A stretch of 64,000 nucleotides of DNA from Parietichytrium sp. I65-24A. Taxonomy: Eukaryota; Sar; Bigyra; Thraustochytrida; Thraustochytriidae. Under the pieces are notes generated by a model, which had not been told where the DNA came from, did not search any database, and saw only the letters and a program-made list of their open reading frames with translations. The translations under genes were made by a program, and so were the position numbers. Shown here one piece after another: positions 42,593 to 53,300 of this stretch (positions are counted from its first letter, which is position 1; each line of letters begins with the position of its first letter). The stretch spans positions 310,001 through 374,000 of the forward strand of contig BLSF01000004.1 of the NCBI GenBank assembly GCA_012862575.1. The letters are read 5' to 3'.

Positions 42593-43561
42593 TCACAATC
42601 CGGAATACCTGAGCTTTTGAGAGCGCGCATCTCGAGCGTGCTCCACATTTTTCCCTATAGCTTTAGCTTTTGCGAGACTCTTCTGTAATCTCTTGGCTCG
42701 GGCAGCCTGCTTATCCACCTTGCTAGTTATTTCGCGGTTTATGAGCGCTGCCACGCTAGAGTTTGCTGCAACTTGTGAACACGTCTTCATTGCAGCGTTT
42801 TTCAGCATTAGTACATCTTTTGTGCTTCCAGGCTGTACTTTCTCTGCTATTCGAAGCAGATTAGCGATTGTGCTGCCCTGGCCTTTCCGAGCACACCAGT
42901 GAAAGATTGTGTCCCCGTGATAGTCCTGAGCAGCTACGTTCGCTCCGCCTTCAATAAGCTTTTGTGTTGCGTCCAGCCTTCCAGCCCTGACGCTCTCTAT
43001 GAGCGGTGTTGCGCGATTGTAAACAGTGTCAATGGTATTGGCGTTTGCACCGAGTTGCAACAAAAGCTTCAAACATTTCACCGAACCCCAAAACGCAGCA
43101 AAGTGAAGTAGCGTTTGGCCTCCATGGTTAGCGTGCTTGCTTCGGAGCTGAAGCATGGCTTTTGTTCCCTGAACAAGAAAGAAGCCTCGAAGAAGCTCGG
43201 CGTCGTCCTTTTGAATTGCTGCGAAAGCATCACCTCCAAAATCTTCCAGCAGCTTTTTCGCTTCTTCTCGCTCAGCTCTTTCCTCTAAAGTATCTTCATC
43301 ATCTTCGTCCACAGCTGCTTGCGCCTCGCGTATTTGCCTTTCCCTGGCTTCTTCTGCCTGCCTGGCTTTCAGCCGCTTTGCTTCTTCCAGAGCACGAAGC
43401 GTGTCGAAATCTAGGACAACTGCCTCAACTCGCTTTTTCGATGGTGAGCCTCTTTCTTCTACGCGGCTGATTTCAGGCACAGCCTCTTCTGCGACATGAG
43501 GTTCGTGGCCAGAGTCCGACTCCACGCCGCCGGATGGGCAGCTCGGGGCCTCTTCACCCAT
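42593..43561 (-). CDS. Ankyrin-repeat protein
   Basis: A 322-residue protein. The first 50 residues are acidic and polar. A charged helix rich in Lys/Ala/Glu follows (about 55-115, ALEEAKRLKARQAEEARERQ). Then come three ankyrin repeats (about 150-245): GGQTLLHFAAFWGSVKCLKL, then NRATPLIESVRAGRLDATQK, then HGDTIFHWCARKG. The C terminus is a basic helix ending near RSQKLRYSGL. Ankyrin repeats bind partner proteins; the partner is unknown. The ATG at 43561 is a clear start. Convergent with Brf1 and divergent from the BAR gene. The charged helix before the repeats recalls ankyrin proteins of cilia and the cytoskeleton, but no firm name is possible. Confidence 0.75.
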   Translation of the reverse strand: MGEEAPSCPSGGVESDSGHEPHVAEEAVPEISRVEERGSPSKKRVEAVVLDFDTLRALEEAKRLKARQAEEARERQIREAQAAVDEDDEDTLEERAEREEAKKLLEDFGGDAFAAIQKDDAELLRGFFLVQGTKAMLQLRSKHANHGGQTLLHFAAFWGSVKCLKLLLQLGANANTIDTVYNRATPLIESVRAGRLDATQKLIEGGANVAAQDYHGDTIFHWCARKGQGSTIANLLRIAEKVQPGSTKDVLMLKNAAMKTCSQVAANSSVAALINREITSKVDKQAARAKRLQKSLAKAKAIGKNVEHARDARSQKLRYSGL

Positions 43562-44416
43562 CTTGCAGGGACACTTTAGGGTTTTCTTCCCTCCAGATCG
43601 CGCTGCTGGTGTCTGTTTCTCGACCCGGAAATCACAAACATCAAACCCCGCAGAGTATTAGTACCACTGCTGCTTCTGAATGCTGTTTCTTCACCGTCAA
43701 TCAATAGCTCCTATCTGCGCCCAGGGCCCAAGAAACAACTGCAGTTTGTCTCTGACATGCTTTGTCATACATAATCAAGCACTCTTTCGTTTTCCTCCTG
43801 TCGCATCGTTCAGTTGCATTTGAAAACCGTCGCGTTTGATCTCTTTTCAACTCAGCATTGTGCATCCCATTCCATATCCACTCCATTCTCTTGACCTTCT
43901 CGCGAATGACGCCATTCAGTTGGGCGAAACTCACCCCTTTGCCCGTTCAACGGATTTGTCTAGTGTTTAGGATGATCGAGGCTTACTCAAACCTCGAGGG
44001 ATAGGCGCTCGACTAACAGACTGTCAGTGAAAACGTGCATAAGAGGCTTCCGAAGCTTCCGAGCTATAAAACAAGAATGACTTATAACATATAATGGCAG
44101 GCAGAGTACAGAGGTGCGGGCACTGCGAGTCTACAAGTTTGTGAGTGTGAGTTGTGCACATGAATGTGGTCTGTTCGTAGTGTGCTCACGTCTCCAAGCA
44201 AGAGCGGTTTGGACTGTCTGTTGTTTGTCGATTGATAGTGAACGTGAGCACAAGAGAGAGCAAAGCGAAGGGCTCAAATTGCCCATTACTTGTCTTTGTT
44301 TTACTCTCTCTGTCGGCGAGCTGGTCGAGGAAGAGGGGAGAACAGCGGGAGAGCAGCGCGGGAGGCTTGCGTACGGAACGCTCCTGGCAGCAACGTGAGC
44401 AGAGACGGTGGGCACA
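43562..44416. other. Divergent intergenic region
   Basis: About 855 bp between divergent genes. It holds a TATAAAA at 44065-44071 that suits the BAR gene and several imperfect CATTCC/ATTCCA runs near 43865-43900. No gene is supported. Confidence 0.55.
44065..44071 (+). promoter_or_regulatory. TATA-like element before the BAR gene
   Basis: TATAAAA about 345 bp upstream of the BAR gene ATG, in the promoter side of a divergent gap. It would imply a leader of about 300 nt. Evidence is position plus sequence only. Confidence 0.35.
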
Positions 44417-46015
44417 ATGTCCGGATTGTTCAAGAGATGGAATGTGTTCGGAGGAGGAAGCGATGCTGAGGAGAAGACCGGGTTTGGGATGGGAACAACG
44501 AGACATCACCACGAGGCGCGGAAGTTTCAGTCCGCGGAACACGAAGAGGAATGGGCTCGGCTGAGTTTTGGCAAAGAGGATGAGCAAGCCAAGCTGAAGG
44601 TTTTATTAGAGCATTTTTCGGTGATGGACGCGTCCTTGCAAAAGTATTGGAAAACATGTACAGCATTTCTCCAGGTCAGCAATTTAATGCAAGAAGGGAT
44701 CGACCAGATGACGGCGGACGTCTTGACCTACTGCAGCTCTCTCGAGGAAAACTCAAAAGTTCAAAGGCTGGAAAACGATGCATTAAAGGTAAGAGATGCG
44801 ATGCCGTGCGAGGAAGTCATCAACGACAGTATTCGGAAGCGATTGCTTGGGCCGATGGGTGAACGAGTGCAGTACTTTCAAGAAATCAAGGCACGATCAA
44901 AGGCGGTGACCAAACTGAAAAGCGAGTACTATGAACAGCGGCGTCGAGTAAATAAACTCCGCATCGACAGAAATGGTGATCGCGCTTTTCTTGCTAGCGA
45001 GGAGGAACACTTACTCGAGCTCTCGGCAAAAACGGAAGTCGAGTTTCAGAAACTCTTGACAGATCTTGAACATCTTTACAACAACCGGGCAGACATATTA
45101 AAGGTTCCATTCGACGCGTTGCGAATGTTTCAAGCTGACTTCCTCGAGCATGTATGCAACGTCTTGCGATCAGATGTCAGTGAGAACAGTCAAGACTTGC
45201 GCGCCAACGTCCTTGACAACAACAATAACAACAACAACAGCAACAGTGCCCAAGAAGCAGAAGACATCGCATCCGCGACATTGCCCCACACACAGGGCCA
45301 GTATAGCGAGCGCTACTTGGCATCAAAGCAACGCGAGTTCGAGACCAGTCAAGCCAACGTAGCAGCTGTGCCCCGGACTGCTGAAGTGAGCGCGGACTCT
45401 GGGTATGGGAGCGGCTATGATTATTCGTATCAACAAGACCACACCCAAGCATCTCAGATGCAGCAACAGCAACAATACACAGAAGCTGATTATGCTCTAC
45501 ATGGCACGCTCCAGCAAGAGGAGACTGAGACGGTCATGTCGGTGAATACTGTTGGTATTGGGCAGCGACACCTGGTGGCTAAGATTGTGAAGGACTTCCA
45601 CGCCTTGAAAGGGCGCCGAATCTTTGAGCGTCCTCCACAGTTCCGTGCACTTGCAGTCCAGCAGCAACATCAACATCAGAATTTTTCGCAGATGACGCAA
45701 GGAGGAGGCGGATCGCAGGTCCGAAGCTGGGAATGTGCGTCGACGTACCAGCGCGTGAAGTTGTTCATTGACTCGGTGACTCTGAGCACCGGCCGTCAAG
45801 CACAGAGTCGGCGCGGGCAACTCACCGAGCTCGGTGCGGCTCAGACCATCGGCAACTTTTGGAAAACTATTTTGGCTCAGAAAGAAGCCCGTTTCCTTGC
45901 TTCTCAGATTGTATCTGTGAACGTGGATCCAAATTCGGGCTACCCATTTTACACAAACCCACACACTGGGTACATGTCCTGGCAACCCACATTATTTTCT
46001 CCGCGAGAGGAGTGA
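44417..46015 (+). CDS. BAR-domain protein with C-terminal WW-like half
   Basis: A 532-residue protein. The first 270 residues look like a BAR domain: a basic start MSGLFKRWNVF, then long amphipathic helices including EEWARLSFGKEDEQAKLKVL, QKYWKTCTAFLQVSN and KAVTKLKSEYYEQRRRVNKL. BAR proteins bind and bend membranes as dimers in endocytosis and trafficking. The middle (about 280-380) is low complexity with Asn and Gln runs (DNNNNNNNSNS, MQQQQQY). The C-terminal part is a second helical region. It ends with DPNSGYPFYTNPHTGYMSW, which matches the second half of a WW domain (D-x2-SG-x-P-(F/Y)-Y-x-N-x2-TG-x3-W), but the first WW tryptophan is missing. The start is the ATG at 44417. Converges with the multi-TM gene. 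The BAR call rests on pattern, not on a profile search. Confidence 0.65.
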   Translation: MSGLFKRWNVFGGGSDAEEKTGFGMGTTRHHHEARKFQSAEHEEEWARLSFGKEDEQAKLKVLLEHFSVMDASLQKYWKTCTAFLQVSNLMQEGIDQMTADVLTYCSSLEENSKVQRLENDALKVRDAMPCEEVINDSIRKRLLGPMGERVQYFQEIKARSKAVTKLKSEYYEQRRRVNKLRIDRNGDRAFLASEEEHLLELSAKTEVEFQKLLTDLEHLYNNRADILKVPFDALRMFQADFLEHVCNVLRSDVSENSQDLRANVLDNNNNNNNSNSAQEAEDIASATLPHTQGQYSERYLASKQREFETSQANVAAVPRTAEVSADSGYGSGYDYSYQQDHTQASQMQQQQQYTEADYALHGTLQQEETETVMSVNTVGIGQRHLVAKIVKDFHALKGRRIFERPPQFRALAVQQQHQHQNFSQMTQGGGGSQVRSWECASTYQRVKLFIDSVTLSTGRQAQSRRGQLTELGAAQTIGNFWKTILAQKEARFLASQIVSVNVDPNSGYPFYTNPHTGYMSWQPTLFSPREE

Positions 46016-46270
46016 GATGGTGGTAACGGTAGTTTGTCTTCTCAAAACCTGGGATTCGTGCGCTTGCAGAAGAATGCAGAGCACGGATCCTGTAGATACT
46101 GAACGATCTAATCTTCTCTTTTCCTCCTCTGTATTTTTACTTTTGTTTCTTCTCATCATGAATCGGCGCAAATTGAGCGCTTGAGGCTAGGTACAGGTTC
46201 TTCCATAATTTATGTACAAGATGAATAAGATGCTCTAGAGATTCGCCTTCCACAAAGCTGGTCTAGCTTG

Positions 46271-47329
46271 CTAGCGACGCAAATTTGAACGCATTTCCCA
46301 CAGCATTTTGTCCGTTCCCAAGGTTGCAAAAACGAAAATACCCACAGCAGAGAGGAAAAACACGGCCTTCCCGATTCGGGACTCGTGAATGACGTCTGCT
46401 GGCCCAACCTCGTTGGCGCCCAGGAGTTCTTTGCCTTGATAATAGTGTACGCGAGTATTAGACCCCATCAACTCGAAAATCATCGCGCTAAAACCTAGGA
46501 GAGACAACGTGAAGACGATCCAAGTAACCTTGCTCTGAATCTGAGAGAACGTTACGATGGGGCCGTGCTCATCGAATTGGACGGGAATCCCTCTCGAGGA
46601 CAAGTCGTCGTATTTGCGTTCCGCTTCGACATAGTCCAGATGCGTGCTCGTGTATTTGTCGTTGTTTGCGGCTTGAACGAGGTCGTTCTCTCGGATCTTG
46701 GCGTACTTTTGCAAGTGCACGCGCAAAAACTCCTGAAAGGTGAGGGGGTGAAGACGCAGCATTTGGATTCCAGCGTGCGCGGAAAAGAACAAGGCTAGCG
46801 TGGCTAGCATTAGCATGGGCACCTCGAAGAAGAGCATGAGAAGAGGAACTGGATGATACGGGAAGCAAAAGAGGGTTTGCTGCTCAAAGGTGGCGAAAAT
46901 GAGCATCACTAGCGCGAAAAAGGCAGTGATTCCGATGGAGATTGGCGTGAAATTTCTCACTACCTGCGGCACTTCGAATTGCGACGAGCTCAGGAACCTC
47001 GAAATCCACAAAGTCACGCTGAGTCCCAGGAGGTGCAGCGACGCCAGGTACGTGAACGAGTAGATCAAGAGACCATGTGCTTTGCACCATACGCCATCGA
47101 CAGCATCCGTCAAGACCGTGATTATCGCCAGTAAAACCACCGCGCTCAATGCGAACGACCAGCCCAGAAACCTCACCAGCAAAACATTCTGCGCGTCGTG
47201 CACCGCCTTCAAAGTGGCCGCTCCGTCGCCGCCCAGCTGGCTCAACCGCTTGCTCGCTGCGGTCCACGTCACCAGTAACATTATCGTGCTCAGCAGCAGC
47301 AGCGTGAACGCGTTCCAGGTTGGGCTCAT
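46271..47329 (-). CDS. Multi-pass membrane protein, unknown
   Basis: A 352-residue protein that I cannot assign to a family. It starts MSPTWNAFTLLLLSTIMLLV at the ATG at 47329; the frame is open further upstream, but that part lies in an AAAC/CT-rich leader. About eight hydrophobic segments are visible, six before residue 215 (for example GWSFALSAVVLLAIITVLTD, ISIGITAFFALVMLIFATFE, LLMLFFEVPMLMLATLALFF). A soluble loop of about 75 residues with a charged stretch (YVEAERKYDDLSSRG) follows, then two final segments (VTWIVFTLSLLGFSAMIFEL and GKAVFFLSAVGIFVFATLG). The tail is short and basic. It is convergent with the BAR gene and divergent from the proline-pathway gene. Confidence 0.7.
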   Translation of the reverse strand: MSPTWNAFTLLLLSTIMLLVTWTAASKRLSQLGGDGAATLKAVHDAQNVLLVRFLGWSFALSAVVLLAIITVLTDAVDGVWCKAHGLLIYSFTYLASLHLLGLSVTLWISRFLSSSQFEVPQVVRNFTPISIGITAFFALVMLIFATFEQQTLFCFPYHPVPLLMLFFEVPMLMLATLALFFSAHAGIQMLRLHPLTFQEFLRVHLQKYAKIRENDLVQAANNDKYTSTHLDYVEAERKYDDLSSRGIPVQFDEHGPIVTFSQIQSKVTWIVFTLSLLGFSAMIFELMGSNTRVHYYQGKELLGANEVGPADVIHESRIGKAVFFLSAVGIFVFATLGTDKMLWEMRSNLRR

Positions 47330-48608
47330 TCTGATCCACCCAAACAAACAAACAAACAAACAAACCTTACTCCACCTTTTGCATCGCCTCCCTTTCTCCT
47401 TCTCTCTCTCACTCTCTCTGTCTCTCTGTCTCTTTTTCGCTCCACTTACAGTACACTTGCACGATATTGCAAAGGGAGCATACGCATGCATACGCGGGGA
47501 TCGGGTAGGGACATAGAAACTAGAATTTAGGAAAGAAGAGCGGGAGAGCGGGTGAGAGTGGGTGCGAAGAAAGAGCTGATCGTGATCATAGAATTCATCG
47601 TGAATATAGAATTGATCTCCGCGAGGGAAAACTGCGCGGGGTCAGCAGTCGACGCACGTACAAAGAGTCTCAGTTCAAAATGGTAATGGCACTAGTAGGA
47701 GACGCGACAAATTCGCACCAGACAAGGCTGGATTTGGAGGTGCACAAATCGAGAGCTTTCATTCCAGAACATAGTCTAGATTGTACCGGTAGCTTATGTA
47801 CAAAATCTGTGAGACTTTGATTTGAGAATTTTGTGTTGTTTTTTGTTCCGGTACTGGTACTGAGTACACTTTTAATTCGTCTTTGAACGAAAGATTTCTT
47901 CACTAGCCCGACAGCCCGACCACGACAGCACAACGCAGCAAGTTCTTCACTGTGGTATTCACTTTTCGCAACACAATAAAAACACGATGCCGCTACTGGT
48001 TTAAAAATTAAAAAAACGTGTAGGGAACAAGCGAGCTCTTCACTACTACTCGTCACACCTCATTCCTTTCCTTCTCCCACTCCCACCACAATCGCCTATC
48101 CAGTCCCTACAGCCCCCGAAAAATCTACAGGCCCATCGCAGCACCGAGTGCCACTTACCATTTTTCTGCACCACCGGTTACCACCCGCGTAGCGCGTGCT
48201 AGAGCCCAGCCCCACCCTCAGGAGAAGGCAAGTCGAGGTCCTACCAGCGTCGCAGTAGCTCAAAGGCTAGCGCCTCGTGACGCTGCTAGCGAAGGCTATG
48301 GCGGCAATAGCGAGCGGAAATGTGGAAATGTAGAAATGTAGAAGTTTAGAAATGTGGATTCTACCGGCACTACTATGTGCCAGTAGATGATGGATACTCT
48401 GCGTACTCACAGTCAGTGACAGTATCCATCCAGCAAGTTGGCGTCTCTCAGTTGAGAGAGAAGTCGCTGGCGAGAAAAAGCAAAGCGGCAGACCCCTAAC
48501 TCCGGAGTGCGGGCAACAGAAAAGGATCAAAGGTGCCGGTGCGCAGCGAACGAACGCGAGGTAGAAAAGTAGAGAGAGAGAAAGAGAGAAAAAGAGAAAG
48601 ATAGAAGG
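47330..48608. other. Divergent intergenic region
   Basis: About 1.3 kb between divergent genes. It starts with an AAAC repeat (47339-47366) and CT-rich runs (about 47395-47432) in the leader of the multi-TM gene. A TACCGGTA lies at 47784-47791 and a GA-rich leader at about 48570-48605 precedes the dehydrogenase gene. No gene is supported. Confidence 0.6.
47339..47366. repeat. AAAC tetranucleotide repeat
   Basis: Six to seven AAAC copies ten bases upstream of the ATG of the multi-TM gene (GTTT on its own strand). Confidence 0.95.
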
Positions 48609-50057
48609 ATGGCGAAGGACCTGGAGGAAGTGGCGCGCAGGGCTCGTGCGGCGTCGAACGCGTTGAACGGCGCGACGACGGAGCAGAAGAACCGCGCGTT
48701 GCGGTGCATTGCTGAGGAGCTGAAGCGCAGTCAAGTGCGCATCGAGGCGGCGAACAAGGAGGACAAGCGCGCGGCGGAGGAGAATGGCCTGTCCAAGACG
48801 CTCTTCGCGAGGCTCAACCTGGAGGGCGAAAAGTTCACCTCGCTCCTCGCTGGGCTGGAGGACGTGATCCGCGTGGAGGATCCCGTGGGCAAAGTGACGC
48901 TGGCGAGGGAGCTGGACGACGGCCTGGACCTGTACAGAGTGTCGTGTCCGATCGGAGTGTTGTGCATCATTTTCGAGTCGCGGCCGGAGGCAGCGGTGCA
49001 GATCGCGTCATTGGCAATCAAGTCGGCTAATGCCGTGATTCTCAAAGGCGGGAGCGAGGCGCTAAAGTCGAACCAGGCGCTCGTGGAGGCCTTCCAGAAG
49101 GGACTGGACGCAGCCGGACTGCCAAAGGACGCCGTGCAACTCGTGTCCACGCGCGAGGATATTAAAGCGCTTCTGGATCTGGACGAGTATATCGACCTGG
49201 TCATCCCCCGCGGTAGCAACGCACTAGTGAAGAATGTGATGAACTCGACCAGAATACCTGTGATGGGTCACGCGGACGGGATCTGCTCCTGCTTCGTCGA
49301 CAAGGATGCAGACTTGGACAAGGCCGCCAAGATCGTCGTAGACGCGAAAACTCAGTACACGGCAGCATGCAACTCCACCGAAACCCTACTTATTCACAGA
49401 AGTTGCGTGTCAACCATGCTCCCGGCCATCGGTAAAGCTCTCGTAAGTGCTGGGGTGAAGAAGATTCACGCAGACGCTGAGTCCATCTCTTTCCTTCCAA
49501 AGGAAGTGACTGTCAAGGCTACTGAAGATGACTTTCGCACCGAGTTCCTCGACCTCGAGTTGGCCGTCAAGGTGGTTGCTGATGTGGATGAGGCCATCGC
49601 CCACGTCAACACACATGGATCACACCACACTGACGCTATCATCACCGAAAACACTGAGACTGCGGAGCGTTTCCTCCGCGGAGTTGGCTCTGCCGGTGTC
49701 TTTCATAATGCATCAACCCGGTTCGCTGATGGATTCAGATTCGGATTTGGTGCGGAGGTTGGTGTCAGTACAAATCGCATCCACGCTCGTGGCCCTGTAG
49801 GTCTCGAGGGATTGCTTATCTACAAGTATCGCCTGCACGGAAATGGCCAGATTTCCAACGACTATGGAATGGGAGCCGGCAAGAAGCAGTACAAGCACAA
49901 AGACATCGACCTCTGTGGCCGGACGCCTCGAGCGCCAAAGATCGGCGAGAAACGAGCGACATGCTTGAAGTTAGATGTGGACTTGAAGAAAGTCGGAGGT
50001 GCAACTGTTCTCGTCACACTCCTTGGGGCCGCTGCGTTCATGTTGTGCAAAAAGTAG
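48609..50057 (+). CDS. proA: Glutamate-5-semialdehyde dehydrogenase, tail-anchored
   Basis: A 482-residue enzyme that reduces glutamyl-5-phosphate to glutamate-5-semialdehyde with NADPH, the second step of proline synthesis. Family motifs are intact: CPIGVLCIIFESRPEA, VILKGGSEALKSNQAL, IPVMGHADGICSC, the active-site cysteine in AACNSTETLL (Cys254), FHNASTRFADGFRFGFG and GPVGLEGLLIYKYRLHG. Stand-alone ProA proteins end near residue 430. This one has about 45 more residues, closing with a hydrophobic segment GGATVLVTLLGAAAFMLCKK, which looks like a tail anchor facing the cytosol. No glutamate-5-kinase domain is fused, unlike the bifunctional P5CS of plants and animals. The start is a clear ATG behind a GA-rich leader. 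The catalytic domain is a confident call; membrane targeting (mitochondrial outer membrane, peroxisome or ER) is inferred. Confidence 0.95.
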   Translation: MAKDLEEVARRARAASNALNGATTEQKNRALRCIAEELKRSQVRIEAANKEDKRAAEENGLSKTLFARLNLEGEKFTSLLAGLEDVIRVEDPVGKVTLARELDDGLDLYRVSCPIGVLCIIFESRPEAAVQIASLAIKSANAVILKGGSEALKSNQALVEAFQKGLDAAGLPKDAVQLVSTREDIKALLDLDEYIDLVIPRGSNALVKNVMNSTRIPVMGHADGICSCFVDKDADLDKAAKIVVDAKTQYTAACNSTETLLIHRSCVSTMLPAIGKALVSAGVKKIHADAESISFLPKEVTVKATEDDFRTEFLDLELAVKVVADVDEAIAHVNTHGSHHTDAIITENTETAERFLRGVGSAGVFHNASTRFADGFRFGFGAEVGVSTNRIHARGPVGLEGLLIYKYRLHGNGQISNDYGMGAGKKQYKHKDIDLCGRTPRAPKIGEKRATCLKLDVDLKKVGGATVLVTLLGAAAFMLCKK

Positions 50058-50396
50058 AAAAAACATTGATTTATGATATTTTGCTTGAGTGAAGAGATCT
50101 GATTTCTGGAATGATGAAAATTTGAACGATTGTTGCTTTCTTTCTGCTACTTACATCCTTCTCCTTTCATACAAAAAATTCTTGTCAAGAAAACCACGTG
50201 CATAGATTTTTCTCCGATTAGCGGAGTGCTTGGTATTTTCCTTCACCCACGACTGGAGAAATTTTATTTTTCAAATTGAAATTTTTTAACTTACTGTTAA
50301 AAAAGAAAAGAAAGTGTGAAAATATAAAATACAATACAACAACTAAACTACAATTGCACTTGAACGCAAAGAGCCTTCAAACCAACCAGACTAGTT
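50058..50396. other. Convergent intergenic region
   Basis: About 340 bp of AT-rich DNA between convergent genes. On the minus strand an AATAAA-like hexamer (TTTATT on the plus strand, about 50263-50268) lies roughly 130 bp past the stop of the polycystin-like gene and could be its poly(A) signal. Confidence 0.5.
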
Positions 50397-53300
50397 TCAA
50401 AATTCCCTCTCTTTCTCCAAGTCCAAGAGACAGAAATGCTCGCTCTCTGCAACCGCATTACTGTCTTTGAAATCCGCAAAAGGCGAAGAAGGATGAGGAA
50501 AAGAGCGGTAGAGTTCTGAGCCGGGCCAATCCGAGACGTCATATTGCATCCAGTCGTCGTCAATATCCTCCCAACCAAAATTTCCCTCGCCATCTTCGCG
50601 CTTTGCTCCGAAACCATCTTGTTCCTCTTCGGTCATACGCTTCAGCAAAGCACGGAAAGATTCGGACTCTTCTTCTCTCAAATGGTACGGAACTCCAGCA
50701 TAGGAAGACACATCAGAGTCAGCGTCATCATGGTTACTCAAGGTCAGGTCATCGGTTGAAGCATTGAAGTCCTGCTTTACGCGACTGTCGACGACGCCCC
50801 AACCTAGGTTGTCGTGCTCGTGGTGGGGCTCCTCCGCGCGGGAGAAGCTGATGCTCCGTGTGCGCATATCGTCCTCTAGGAGCACCCTGCTCTCATTTTC
50901 CAACTCCTCCTGGAAACCAGCGAAATCACTCGAACTCGGCGTCTTCGAATCATTTCGGAGTCTTCCGTTCTGCAGCGCCCATTCTGTGGGGACATAATCC
51001 GACCCCCCGTACTGAGAGTCCGAAACCACCGCCAGCGAATACAACGGATTTAGACCACCTGGGCGGGCAAGTAATTCCAGTGATCTTCCCCAACTGAGTC
51101 GGCGAGATCGTGGACGCGCACATGTTTTGCGCTTTGGAACCCAAGACTTTGTGAACGGCCACTCGCAACGCGCGAGACTGTATATTGGTTGGGCGATGAA
51201 GCAGTCGAATAGAAACGAGATCACGAACGTTTCGACAAATTGAGACTCACTGCCAATTCCGGGAGACCACACAATTGATATGATCGTCCCGAAAACTGCT
51301 GCAATTGTAACTGCGATGAATACCGAAAACGCACTCCATGGCACCCAGATCCGTTGAGGCACTTGGCCACTATATACGTGCTCGAGTAGCTGTGAGACAG
51401 CTGCAGTGTTCATGGTCGACATGTAGGTCAGCGACTGGCCGAGAGCGTACCTCTTGAATGGCTCGACGTCCAGAACGAACGTTTCCTCTCGATCCCTACT
51501 ACGCAAACACAACCGGTCGTCACGTGCAAGAGGATTCGCAAAGTTGTGCAAAACAGCTACGACTCTCCTCAAAATTAATTCGGAGTGCCGTCGCATACGT
51601 AAGAAACGCACATGATTTAAACCTGCATGAAGCAGCTTGCGAGCCTGTAAACACTTTTTGTCAATTGCGCTGAGCTCAGCCAGCATTGACTCGTCACAGT
51701 CATGCAAGTCTCTGTAGGCAATGAAATTTCGCGAGCCAGAGTGGGCAAGATCATGCCGCTTACTCTCAAGCTCAGCCAAAGATGTCTCCTTTGTCCACAG
51801 AAACGTTTTGCAAACTTGCTCAAAACTCTCTTGCTCTCGTTCCTCCTGTTGCTGCGACCGCAACTGTCCATAATCTATCAAAACTTTACTGGCGACGAAA
51901 CAAAGTACTTGAATCGAGGTAAAAGCAAAGGCACACGAAAATATCGCACACAAAAACGTTGTGTCGAGGGAACTATAGTGCGCAAGAGATGCCGAAAACC
52001 ACAAATGGACGAAAAGCCCAAAGGCTATTATTCCGCTCTGGACTTTGCGGTTTACTCGCCGACAAGCTCGCCGCGAAGTGAGTAAAGCCACCCACGTATG
52101 CTGCTCGCAAATTTTCTTCAAAGATTCTGTGAAAGCACGAATGCTCCAATACCGTGTCCAAGTGCATGTTTGGGAGCCAAGTACGGAGGGTGCAAATGGG
52201 GCGAGCAACGGGTCGTAGGGAACACGCTGCAGGCGGATCGAATCTACACGCATAGATTTTAGAGCAGCGAACCCGCGCCTGGCCTGCTTACGGTTCAAAG
52301 CAGACTGTAACACGGAGTAGAATGTTACGGCCTTGGCTTGTCGTCGTTTTTCTCTTCGGTCGAGAAAATCGACGCTCAACACCACAACGAACGCAGCAAC
52401 GCTACACCCGATCAGCAAGCCTATCAACTGGTCGGATGGGGAAAGGTCAAAGTACGCCTTAGTTCCATCTTCCGGCTGCCATGCACCGATGACGCCATGG
52501 CCAGAGCACTTGCAGCGGATGTGATCCCCGGATTCCTCCAATACTAAGCATGAGCTACTCGAGGGATCATTCAATCGCGAAGAAACAATCCTGCACTCCA
52601 AGCCTTCGACTGCAATCGTCTTGCGCAACAAAACTTCATAACTCCCGTCAAGATCCAACCCTGTTGCGAGGCGACCTTCGATATGTACGACAACAGCTTC
52701 GGAACGAAGAATGTAACCGTGTAAAGCCATAGAGGGGGGCATTTTCTGCGCATCCAGCCGACAAACACCCATGCGAGCAAAAGTAATCGTCCCCTTCGGC
52801 AACTGAGACCGCTGAACTCCAACAGTGTAAATGCTTCCTTCAGAGGTCGTCATCGTGACTGTGCTCTCCTCGAGGCTAAGATCCAAAGGCCATCTCCACG
52901 CGTTGCAGAGTACTGCTGGCCCGAACAGCACTTCCAAAGGCGACGCTGTGTACCACTTCAAGTTCGTGGCGCTGGATATTGCGTTTTGTGCAACAGAGGC
53001 TAATGACCCAAGTATTGGGGGCTCTCTTCCCCGCAAAGAGTCAGGTACGCCTTGGGCACACAGTCTCTTTATAGCCACAGCTTCAAGGTGATTGTTGTCC
53101 CCGATGCCGGCCTTCTTGGCGTTGCTACATATAGCAAATTCCCTCGTATCGCTAGCAACTTTGACCGTGGACAACACCTTGATTATCTCCGAGCAAGTGC
53201 GTATGAGAGACTTTGAAAAGAGAGCAGACCATCCTGCTTCGAAAGAATCTGGAGATGCACTAAAGTCATCTTCCACCAACGTCTTGAAGACCTTGTCAGT

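Noticed and set aside
48267-49219. Minus-strand frames opposite the start of the dehydrogenase gene
   Set aside because: The plus strand encodes an intact ProA with every family motif; the opposite frames are GC-rich shadows.
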